From contig OY821777.1 in NCBI GenBank assembly GCA_963682175.1, forward strand, positions 2,373,501 to 2,437,500: a DNA stretch of 64,000 nt, in the 5' to 3' direction. The notes beneath the pieces were generated by a model that saw nothing but the letters and a program-made list of their open reading frames with translations, ran no database searches and was not told where the DNA came from. Positions 25,145 through 34,315 of this stretch are shown piece by piece; position 1 is the first letter of the stretch; each line of letters opens with the position of its first letter. Source of the stretch: Triglochin maritima. Taxonomy: Eukaryota; Streptophyta; Magnoliopsida; Alismatales; Juncaginaceae. The position numbers and the translations under genes were made by a program.

Positions 25145-27568
25145 ATGGGTGAGAATGTAGTGGACCCGCCTGTTGCACAACCTATAACTCTGAGGGATCG
25201 ATGCTATCCAACGATGGCTGCTCAGCCATCGTGCATCGTCATGCCCACCATACCGGGTCGCGACTTCGAACTTAAGGCACAATACATGAGTATGTTGCCT
25301 AAGTTCACCTCTAGGGAAGACCCATATCTCTTCCTTAGAGAATTTGAAGAAATCTGCTCTCTTATGCAATACCAGCATATCCCTGAAGAGGCAGTGCGTC
25401 TGAAATTCGCGCCTCTAGCACTTAAGGACGACGCTAAGAAATGGCTATATAGTCTAGCCGAAAGATCTATTAGAAGTTGGGCTGAATTTGTTCAAGTTTT
25501 CCTGAAAAAATATTTCCCCAACCACAAGACTATGAAGATTAGGAATGAAATTGTTGCATTCGTTCAGTCTGAGAGCGAGCCGTTCTATTCCTATCTTGAG
25601 AGATTTAAGAGTGTCTTGACCCAATGCCCTCATCACGGAATTCCGAAGTGGCAATTGTGCCAAATTATCTATGAGGGATTGACACCCACATCTAGGGTTA
25701 TGCTAGAATCTGTGAGCCAAGGGAATTTTATGTCCAAAAATGAAAATGATGCCTGGACTTTTCTTGAGGATTTAGCTGAAAATAGTATGCAATGGGACAA
25801 TGCTAGAACACCCATCAACCCGAGTATTGGATCTAGAATAGCGAGTCAACCCCGACCAGGTGTCTTAGCTATAGACTCCAACATAGCGGCCGAGGCAAAA
25901 CTAGCTACCCTAATGCGTAGAATGGAAAGTCTAGAACTTCAAAACCAAACCCGACAAGCATCCCCTACCCCTTGCTCTAGATGTGGTCAGACTGGTCATT
26001 TAATGGAGGACTGTGTGAACCTGGAACATGTTAATGCCACATATAACAATTCTAGAAATGATCCTTACGCATCAACCTATAACCCAGGTTGGCGTAATCA
26101 TCCCAATTTTTCGTGGACCCAACAAGGACAACCTCCTAGACAACAACCAACCCCATATAACCAAAATAATACATCATCTGGGGGTAATAATGGAAATCAT
26201 GAGGTTAGGTTGACAAAATTAGAAAATTTAATGACAACTTTTATACAAACAACCAACCAATCATTCCAAAGGATAGAGACACAGGTCAGCCAATTAGCAC
26301 AGATAATAGGTGAAAGAGAAAAGAGCCAATTTCCAAGTCAACCTGAGGTGAACCCAAGAACTAATAACCAATATCAAACTTATCAACCACCCTCAGGAAA
26401 TAACAATCCTAGACCGGTTCAAATGGTTAATGAGGAAGGACCGTTCCAACAAATCAATGCTGTAGTATCATTACGGTCCGGAAGACAAATTGACAATAAT
26501 GTGGTAAACCCTAGAATGACTAATCAATCTAGCCATCAAGCACCCACATATGACTTGACCATTGAACCCGACGTCCAAATTGAAAAGCCCGATCCACCTA
26601 CCCAACCTGAACCTGTAGCTCAACCTGAACCTGAGCGAGTCTATGTGCCTAAAGCCCCATTTCCCAATAGACTCAAAAAGAACTCTAGTGCACAAATAGA
26701 GAAAATCTTGGAAGTATTTAAGCAAGTTAAGGTAAACATTCCACTCTTAGACATGATTCAACAAATACCTGCTTATGCTAAATTCTTAAAAGATTTGTGC
26801 ACTAAGAAGAGAAAAACGAATGTACCAAAGAAGACATTTTTAACTGCAAACATATGCTCAATTCTTTCCAACACATCTCCTATAAAATATAAGGACCCGG
26901 GGTGTCCCACAATCTCATGTTCAATAGGAGATACGTTTATCAATAAAGCCCTTCTAGACCTTGGTGCAAGCGTTAACTTGCTCCCATTTTCTGTCTACGA
27001 GCAACTCAACCTTGGTCCACTGAAACCCTCTAGGACAACCCTCCAATTCGCTGATTGTTCTGTTAAGAAACCGAGATGTATAGTAGAGGACGTTTTGATT
27101 AAGGTTGGTGACTTCATTTATCCAGTGGATTTTGTCGTACTTGATACTGAACCTGTTGTAAATCCTAATCGACAAATCCCTGTAATTCTAGGTAGACCCT
27201 TTTTAGCCACTTCGGAAGCATTAATAAACTGTCGAAATGGGCTCATGCAATTATCTTTCGGGAACTTAAAAGCAGAATTTAATATCTTCCATATTGATAA
27301 TGAGCCAGAACTAATATGCAACCCAAGTGATGTTGTGATGAGAGCACGTATTTATCAGAATTCTGAATCAAATAAATCATCACATAAGCAAAAAGGAAGT
27401 AAGAAAAAAGGGAGTAATTCATTTACCCAACCACCATCACTCGAGCAAACAAGCGAACCAATTCAAGTGAGAAGAGTTGAATCTTTTCCTCAAGTCAACA
27501 TGGGGAACAATTCAACTGGATACATGCACCAACATGGTGTCATTCAATCCAGTTCTGATTATGGTTGA
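25145..27568 (+). CDS. Retrotransposon Gag with aspartic protease domain
   Basis: Structural capsid polyprotein with protease. The frame is open from about 25007, but the first ATG is at 25145 (MGENVVDPP), giving 807 codons. The retrotransposon-gag domain covers roughly residues 45-230 (ISM-LPKFT-like YMSMLPKFT, LREFEEIC, WAEFVQVFLKKYFP). A CCHC knuckle follows at CSRCGQTGHLMEDC. A Gln/Asn-rich linker leads to the pepsin-like protease with LDLGASVNLLP (the DSG/DTG equivalent as in Athila) and VILGRPFL. The frame ends at TGA and no polymerase follows. No stops or shifts are seen, so it may still be translated. Confidence 0.9.
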   Translation: MGENVVDPPVAQPITLRDRCYPTMAAQPSCIVMPTIPGRDFELKAQYMSMLPKFTSREDPYLFLREFEEICSLMQYQHIPEEAVRLKFAPLALKDDAKKWLYSLAERSIRSWAEFVQVFLKKYFPNHKTMKIRNEIVAFVQSESEPFYSYLERFKSVLTQCPHHGIPKWQLCQIIYEGLTPTSRVMLESVSQGNFMSKNENDAWTFLEDLAENSMQWDNARTPINPSIGSRIASQPRPGVLAIDSNIAAEAKLATLMRRMESLELQNQTRQASPTPCSRCGQTGHLMEDCVNLEHVNATYNNSRNDPYASTYNPGWRNHPNFSWTQQGQPPRQQPTPYNQNNTSSGGNNGNHEVRLTKLENLMTTFIQTTNQSFQRIETQVSQLAQIIGEREKSQFPSQPEVNPRTNNQYQTYQPPSGNNNPRPVQMVNEEGPFQQINAVVSLRSGRQIDNNVVNPRMTNQSSHQAPTYDLTIEPDVQIEKPDPPTQPEPVAQPEPERVYVPKAPFPNRLKKNSSAQIEKILEVFKQVKVNIPLLDMIQQIPAYAKFLKDLCTKKRKTNVPKKTFLTANICSILSNTSPIKYKDPGCPTISCSIGDTFINKALLDLGASVNLLPFSVYEQLNLGPLKPSRTTLQFADCSVKKPRCIVEDVLIKVGDFIYPVDFVVLDTEPVVNPNRQIPVILGRPFLATSEALINCRNGLMQLSFGNLKAEFNIFHIDNEPELICNPSDVVMRARIYQNSESNKSSHKQKGSKKKGSNSFTQPPSLEQTSEPIQVRRVESFPQVNMGNNSTGYMHQHGVIQSSSDYG

Positions 27569-28675
27569 CTTTGAGCAAACTCAACCCCTCTACCGCAAAC
27601 CGACGCAGGTAATAAGTGCATTTATTGTATCTGTGCATACATTGAGGACAATGCATGATTTAGGTGTGGGGGGGTGTTTATATATGTACATATCTATCTA
27701 TTTGACTTTCTGTTCTGCTTTATTTAAAAAAAACAAACAATATTCTATAACATAGCTTAAGATTGAACTGCCAAAACCCGTGTACAAATTGCATTAAGTT
27801 TTTGTTCCTTATTATATAGTTCTGCTTTTAGAAATTATGACATAAATCTAAGTTCCAAAGAAATAACCCATGACCCTTGTAAGACATGTATGCACTTAAA
27901 TTGGATGAATCAAATCTTTGAAGTGGTTGATAAAAAGCAGAGGTTGAGGAAAATATACCGGGAAGTGTGGACTTCTAATAGCAATTAAGCCTTGAGGAAA
28001 ATAAAAGTAAAATAAAAATAAAGTGAGGAAAACACATTTTGCAAAATGATTACAAAAGCCCAAGCCTTCGAGTCACTGGTCCGTAGGGGTATCTTGAAAC
28101 CCGGTAACTTGAGTCTGCCAGCTCGGGATTATCGACCAAACTCGCTACACGAATGCAAAAAGGGTATAAGTGTCAAAAAGAAAAGCAAATGTGTTGAATC
28201 ACGGAAATAAATAAATACTTTAAAATACTCAAGGCCCAAAGCTAAAGGAATGATCCATGCCATGGTTGATCCAAATGATACTTCACCACCAGAGGAGGCG
28301 TGCAAAATAATTCAAGTGATAAACATGTGTAGAAGGGTTAGTGGTGTGAATGTTGGAGGAACAAAGACCAAGTCATATTTTTAATGAGTTAGATTTATAT
28401 AATGAGCATGCAAAAATTCTTAGTGAGATGTATAAAGTTGAGGTAGGGATATTGAGAGCTATTAATGAAATGTTGATTCAGGATTTTGTGGGTATATCCG
28501 CTGAAAACCCTCAGGAGACAACACTCCTCCTCCTTGGCAACAAAGAGGTTTAAATGCTTGTTGCACATGCTAAGTGCAACCGTGATTCCTACGAAAGTGA
28601 GTTAGGATTTCCCTGCTTTCATTTTCTTATATTCTGCTTTGCTAGGGACTAGCAAAATCTAGGTGTGGGGGTATT
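27569..28675 (+). other. Post-gag region of the LTR element, no polymerase
   Basis: Holds AGGACAATGCATG and AGGTGTGGGGGG near 27648-27675, sequences that in Athila-like elements I recall downstream of pol, and a second AGGTGTGGGGG directly before the 3' LTR (28661-28671, candidate polypurine tract). A 67-codon frame at 28350-28553 is unassigned. The layout suggests that pol was deleted between gag-protease and the 3' region. Confidence 0.55.
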
Positions 28676-29848
28676 TGATGCATTGCATACATTGCATCAT
28701 ATGTCTTTCATTTAGATTACTTTTATATCAATAAATGCTACTAAGGCATGTGTTTAGTCGTATTTACAGAATACAGGGACCTGAATGCAATTTACCCACA
28801 TCTCGAGCATAAACGCGTGCAAAAGATTCATTTCTATCATAAAGACCGAGTTCAAGTTTATCGGGTTCCGAATGGAAATGAATCCAAGCATAAAAGCATT
28901 CAAGGAGCTAATCACAAAAAGGCCAAGGACCTAATTGCAAAATGCCAAGGACCTGATTGCAAAAGAAAAGGATCAAGTTATTTTGTTGGAAGAGTCAAAA
29001 GAAAAGTCAAGAAGAAATCCCCAACAATGGAAGGAATAATCCGGAGTTCAAGACAATGGAAAGAATCATCCAGACGCGTAAATAAAGATCAAATCATACC
29101 ATAAACACATGACCAAAATCCGGACCCGAGCAGACCTGATTGTGCGGCGTTTTCGCCGCACAACACCTTCAATATGCGGCGTTTCCGCCGCCCAGTCATT
29201 GATCTGTGTGCCCGATTTTTGTCCAGTGTCGGGTCGACGCGTGTACTATCCTTTTATGTATTGGTATCCCTTGTATCGGCTATAAATAGCCCTGTAGGAC
29301 GAATGTAACACATCTTTGAACCTTTGGTCTTGGATCATTAGTAATAAAATTCTGTTCTTTTAATTCTTGTTTTTATTTTATTTTAAATGTCTCTAGGATC
29401 CCTTCTTCTTCCTCCCTCCATGAGTTTCTAACTCTTTCCAAAGGGTGGAGGTGATGGAATTAGGGTTAGAGAAGATGAATGCATGTTATTGTTTTAAGTT
29501 CATGATTAGTATATTTTGATTACTTGAGTTTATGTTAAATCATTTATCTTGTAATGCTTCATAACTAACATGATTTATTTCAAGTTTCTCCATTCTCCAA
29601 TCTAAACCTAAATCTAAACCTCCACCCAACGGATTTCTCTTCTTATTTCTTGTCTTAGTTCTAATTGCTTTTGTTTCTTGCTTTAGATAATTAAAACCCA
29701 AAAATCTCAAAACCAACCTTATTATTGTTCTCTCTCTCTCTAATCGAAAATCCAAAAATAACAATATCTCTCCCTCCTTGTGTTCGACCCGTATTTGTCA
29801 CGTCTTCATTGACACCGTGCACTTGCGGTATAAATAAAATTCTCACCA
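28676..29848 (+). repeat. 3' LTR
   Basis: Same length as the 5' LTR (1,173 bp), with four substitutions seen: two C/T changes, one T/C and one T/G. No indels were found by eye. Confidence 0.93.
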
Positions 29849-31909
29849 AAAGACGTGTCCTCTTTGTGCCAACACACGTGCATCCTGTCTTCTGTTGTTG
29901 AACCACTCCAACAGTTTATAGTATGTCGCCTCTACAATTGCACAAATGGGTAAACCACGAGCTTCTTTGAAAACATTGTTCAGACACTCTGCAACATTGC
30001 TTGTCATTATTCCCCATCTTTGGCCTCCGTCGTGACACAACGACCACTTACTAGGAACTTCCGGTTCATTCTCATTTGTTTCATTTTTTTCCCTATCCCT
30101 TTTATGTATTGTAATGCATCTTTACTCCAATACTCAACTTGTTCCAAACTGGCTTTGAAATCCCACGGATTACTATGTCTGCATGCTGCTTTGAAGGCGT
30201 CAACTGCATATTGATTCTTACAATTTTTTAGCAAGTTTTCGGCAAGATGTTGTGCGCATAAACGGTGAACTGCTTCATTTCCTTCCTCGTGCCAACCGTA
30301 ACCGGGATTCCTAAAAATGTGTTTAATTGCAGCATGTCGATCAGATATGACACATATCTTCCTATCTCCAATCACCTCTCGTCGCAACCATCTCATAAAC
30401 CATCCCCAATTGGATATATTTTCCTTCTCAATGAGCCCAAATACAAGAGGCAGTAGTTGATTCTCAGCGTCATACCCAACAGCAACAAGTAACCTTCCTT
30501 CGTATCTACCTTTAAGAAATGAGGCGTCTATGCTGATAACAGGACGCAGATATTTGAATGCATGAATACAAGGACCAAAAGCCCATGCTGCACATTTAAA
30601 CTGACGGACACCAGCGCATGGTAAAGGGTCAGAATGAACTACAACTTTACTTCTAGGATTTGATTGTTTAATAACATTTAACAATTGAGGCAACAAAGCA
30701 TATGAACCCGACCAACTTCCAAACATGTATGCAACATCAATCTCGCGGGCACGCCATAATTTATTGTACTTTGGATTAACACCTGGAAATATTTTTCTTA
30801 CCAGACCAAACACCTGTTTAATCGGGAGCGAGACATTATTTTCGACATCTTCACAGATGATATCAGCCATCATCTTTGCAGTCAGCTGAGCATGATCAAA
30901 TCGGGCAGCTGTGGACCTGCATATATGCTTATACGGACATTTTCTTATAGACCATGCATCACCCGAACCGGTCCGTGCAGCGTACAACATCCAGCTACAA
31001 TTTTCATCTTTACATCTCACCCTATATTTGGTTTTGCTGTTGTCTTGCACCTTGATCTCCCGATTATTGTCAATATGCCATTTCGATATTGCGTTCTTTA
31101 GAGCGTCTTTTGATGAGAATGTTTGATTCTCAGCTAACGTACCTTCAACTATTACGTTACTTTCTATAAATGATGTATCTGCAGGAACCCAACTAGAACA
31201 ATCATGAAAGCTTTTAGCTGGGTGAACCGAACCCCTCCCTCTAAATGGGTTGTATTGGCTTAACTGACTCACGTTCGGACCAATATCTTCATCTTCCTCA
31301 ATCTCATCAGCATCCTCATCCTCGTCACCTGATGATTCATTCTCTGTATCTATATTGTAATCTTCGTCATCATTTTCTTCTTCATCATCTGTTGGTATAG
31401 GCACGAAATCAGAAGTTCTATTCGCAGGTCGACTGGTTTCTGCTATGGTGTTTGCATCACATGATTGTTGAGATATGAAACCTGCACCACTACTACTACC
31501 CGGTTGGTTACGTGTAAACATCTCAGCCCTCCACTCAATTTCCACAGGATTCAACTGTACATATAACTCCATCATTCCCATTTTGGAATAAGCTGTTTCA
31601 TAGGTTATTCTCCAGGAATTCTCATCATATACAGACATCACATTTAAAAAAAAGTAACCGGTTGGTGCAATGTTGCAACGATATTGAATATTCATCGAGT
31701 ACTGAGATTCTTCGACATTCAAACCTTGATATATCCAACTCTTAAGTTCTTCTAAGGTTACATTTTCGCTCGCTGAAAGTGTAAGTCTTGAACCTATCGT
31801 GTACTCTACACCGTAACTTGCATTTTGAATTATTTCACCGCCAAAGTGCACACTAACCGCAATCATTATGTTAACTACAATGTAAAATTCTTTAATCAGT
31901 TTTATATTA

Positions 31910-32360
31910 AAAATTACTTCAACATTTGATATTATTAACAATTATTAAAAATGTGAGATAAATAGAAATTAAGAATAAAAAAATTACCTCAAAATTCACC
32001 AGAAAAAACACACGGATCAGAAAAATTGATATCAACAGGCACAATTTGAAGACTGTGAATAGAGTAGAATTTCAATATTTGATATTATTACCAATTGTTA
32101 ATAATGTGAGATAAATAGAAATTAAGAAGAAAAAAAAATTACCTCAAAATTCACCAGGAAAAATACACGGATCAGAAAAATTGATATCACCAGACACAAT
32201 TTGAAGACTGTGAAGAGAGTAGAATTTCAATATTTGATATTTTTACCAATTATTAATAACTATAAATATAAGAATGAAAAAAATAATTACCTCAAATATC
32301 ACCAGGAAAGACACACGGATCAGAAAATTTGATGTTACCGGGCACAATTTCACAACTGTG
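31910..32360. repeat. Three tandem copies of a ~150 bp unit upstream of the MULE-2 transposase
   Basis: CACGGATCAGAAAA recurs at about 32011, 32166 and 32312, each in the same context (TTACCTCAAA...TCACCAG before, GAAGACTGTG-like and TTTGATATT after). They lie just upstream of the transposase start on the minus strand and may be promoter repeats. Confidence 0.8.
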
Positions 32361-32438
32361 TGGAGAGTAGAAGTGGAAATGTGTGAGGAATTGAAAAAAT
32401 AATTGTATTAAAAAACACACCGAATGCCTATTTATAAG

Positions 32439-34076
32439 GAGTCGTGATAGACGGACGCGCGCGTCACGGACGCACGTTACGTGGATCTGTACAGCTCAGA
32501 TATTTTTCTTTGAGTCAGCGTCCAGTCAGCGAAATTTCTCTTCGCGCGTTTTGGTCTTTTTAAAAAACGACGGTTCTTTAAGTTGAACGATTCATTTCCC
32601 AATACACAGATAAGACAGTGTGCAGACCCTAGGACATCGTGCAGTCTCATTATTCGTGCAGAGCCCACACTTATCATAATAAAATATTTGTTTTTAAGTT
32701 TTACGTTGGATCAACTTAATTTGTCTAGCTTACTTTATGTGTGTGTGCAGTTTACATTATGTGTTTGTCCTGTTTACGTTATGTGTATGTCCGGAATAAG
32801 TGTATATTGCTGTACGGAATAAGTGTATTTGCTGTCCGGAATAAGTGTATTTTGTTGTCCGGTTTAAGAATAAAGTGTGTCCAGAAACGGAACATAAAGT
32901 TTGTCCGGAATAAGTTGATTTCTTGTCCGGAATAAGTGTATTTGCTGTCCGGAATAAGTGTATTTGCAGTCCGGAATAAGTGTAGTTGTCCAGAATAAGA
33001 AGAAAGTGTGTCCAGAAACGGAACAGAAAGTTTGTTCGGAATAAGTGTATTTGCTGTCCGGAATAAGTGTATTTGTTGTCCGGAATAAGTGTATTTGTTG
33101 TCCGGTTTAAGAATAAAGTGTGTCCAGAAACGGAACATAAAAAGTGTCCGGAATAAGTGGATTTGCTGTGCGGAATAAGTGTATCTGCAGTCCGGAATAA
33201 GTGTAGTTGTCCAGAATAAGAAGAAAGTGTGTCCAGAAACGGAACAGAAAGTTTGTTCGGAATAAGTGTATTTGCTGTCCGGAATAAGTGTATTTGTTGT
33301 CCGGAATAAGTGTATTTGTTGTCCGGTTTAAGAATAAAGTGTGTCCAGAAACGGAACATAAAAAGTGTCCGGAATAAGTGGATTTGCTGTCCGGAATAAG
33401 TGTATTTGCTGTCCGGAATCGGAATAAGTGTATTTGCAGTCCGGAATAAGTGTATTTGCAGTCCGGAATAATATATGGCTTTATTATTGTTGGAATAAAC
33501 GAATCAATATATGGAATGCAATAATATGATGTCGAAACAAAAAAACGTCCGCAAAGCGCGCTCCCTCTGTCCGCTCGCTTTGCGGGGGGGACTCACGTCC
33601 CCCGCAGGGGCTGCCGCCTCCTGTCACCCCCGCACAAACTCAACAAACCTCTCACTGTATATTTTACCCCAACAATGCAGCAAAGATGTTGTGGTGCGAA
33701 GTCTTCACCACCGTATCGTCACATTCACGATGCTAACGCTGACAAGAACATCAGGAAGTCTTCGCACCGTCCCATTCACACTGCTTACGTTGTGAAGAAT
33801 CCTGGGAGTCGGCATCAGACGCTTCTTCGACATAATATCTTGCTAGAAATGGTGATTTATTCTGGAGAGAAAGAATGAAGACGAAAGAAAGAGTGTCATC
33901 ATATTTGTATTTGGGTGGAGAGAGAGAACGTGCTGAGTTGAAACGCATTTAATGTGATTTGAGTGGACATCAGGAAGAAAAAACAAAAAAACATTCATGC
34001 TTTGGCCACGTAAGGGCTGACATGGATATCCACGTAGAGCGCGTCCGTGACGCGCTGCGTTCATAAAACATTTCCC
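32439..34076. mobile_element. Element A: non-autonomous MULE nested in MULE-2
   Basis: A 1,638 bp element flanked by a 9 bp direct repeat ATTTATAAG (32430-32438 and 34077-34085). Its ends share an inverted GCGCGTCACGGACGC followed by TACGTGGAT. It has no transposase and is mostly minisatellite. Its left end is the inverted counterpart of the right end of element B (GAGTC...GGACGC, then GCGTCACGGACGC), so A and B are one family. Confidence 0.82.
32755..33475. repeat. Minisatellite of element A
   Basis: About 30 units of 22-24 bp, typified by GTCCGGAATAAGTGTATTTG, with a higher-order period of about 235 bp that includes GTGTGTCCAGAAACGGAACA. The array reads as open frames on the minus strand, which I regard as a by-product of the repeat. 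Confidence 0.88.
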
Positions 34077-34315
34077 ATTTATAAGAATTCGCGCCCACGG
34101 ATCGCGGGTAGTTTTAATTTTTTTATTATTATTAGTTTTCGAAATTTTAATTAAATGTTTATTATTTAAAAAAATTACGGCCTCATCTTCTCTCGTATGT
34201 GAACAGAGTTTTGAATCGAGCCATGAAGCGTTGAAGACCACTTTCCCACCTCTCATTTGGATGTCTCGTCTCAAAACGACACAACAAAATCTCCCAACCA
34301 CTCCCACTCCTAACC

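Larger units (their letters stand above)
22564..29848 (+). mobile_element. LTR retrotransposon, Athila/Tat-like, gag-protease only
   Basis: A 7,285 bp element with two 1,173 bp LTRs, a primer binding site matching tRNA-Asp, one long gag-protease frame and no reverse transcriptase, RNase H or integrase. It is flanked by AAAGA on both sides (22559-22563 and 29849-29853). I count four substitutions between the LTRs. At a commonly used plant rate of 1.3e-8 per site per year that is of the order of 0.1 million years. It must be moved by proteins made elsewhere. Confidence 0.93.
22025..31866 (-). pseudogene. MuDR-type transposase of MULE-2, split by an LTR element
   Basis: The N-terminal part is 31866-29849, starting MIAVSVHFGGEI; the C-terminal part is 22563-22025. 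Domains in order: a PB1-like N-terminus; an acidic linker; a WRKY-GCM1-like zinc module (CKDENC then KHIC); the MULE core with SIDASFLKGRY and VISDRHAAI, plus CAQH; a SWIM motif (CKC, then GIACSH); and a terminal CCHC knuckle (CTGCGSINHTSDRC). Lesions: a one-base shift at a run of seven A (plus strand about 30087-30093); the LTR element inserted at AAAGA; and TGA at 22203-22205, where family members usually have Trp, so the knuckle is only reached past a stop. The frame is continuous across the insertion when one target-site copy is removed. Confidence 0.85.
18525..34180. mobile_element. MULE-2: nested Mutator-like element with PMD gene and MuDR-type transposase
   Basis: The left end CCGTAATTTTTTTAAATAAT (18525) recurs inverted at the right end (34160-34180). 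The similarity continues inward through CGAAAACTAATAA and a CCGCGATCCGTG block. The direct repeat CCTCATCT flanks it (18517-18524 and 34181-34188). Total length is 15.7 kb. Subtracting a 7.3 kb LTR element and a 1.6 kb element A leaves about 6.7 kb of original MULE. It contains a plus-strand PMD gene and a minus-strand transposase, converging at about 21.8-22.0 kb. Both genes are broken. Confidence 0.85.

Noticed and set aside
32757..33359. Long minus-strand frames of about 200 and 119 codons
   Set aside because: They are products of the 22-24 bp minisatellite (repeated TYSGQQIHLFRT-like units), not independent coding sequence.
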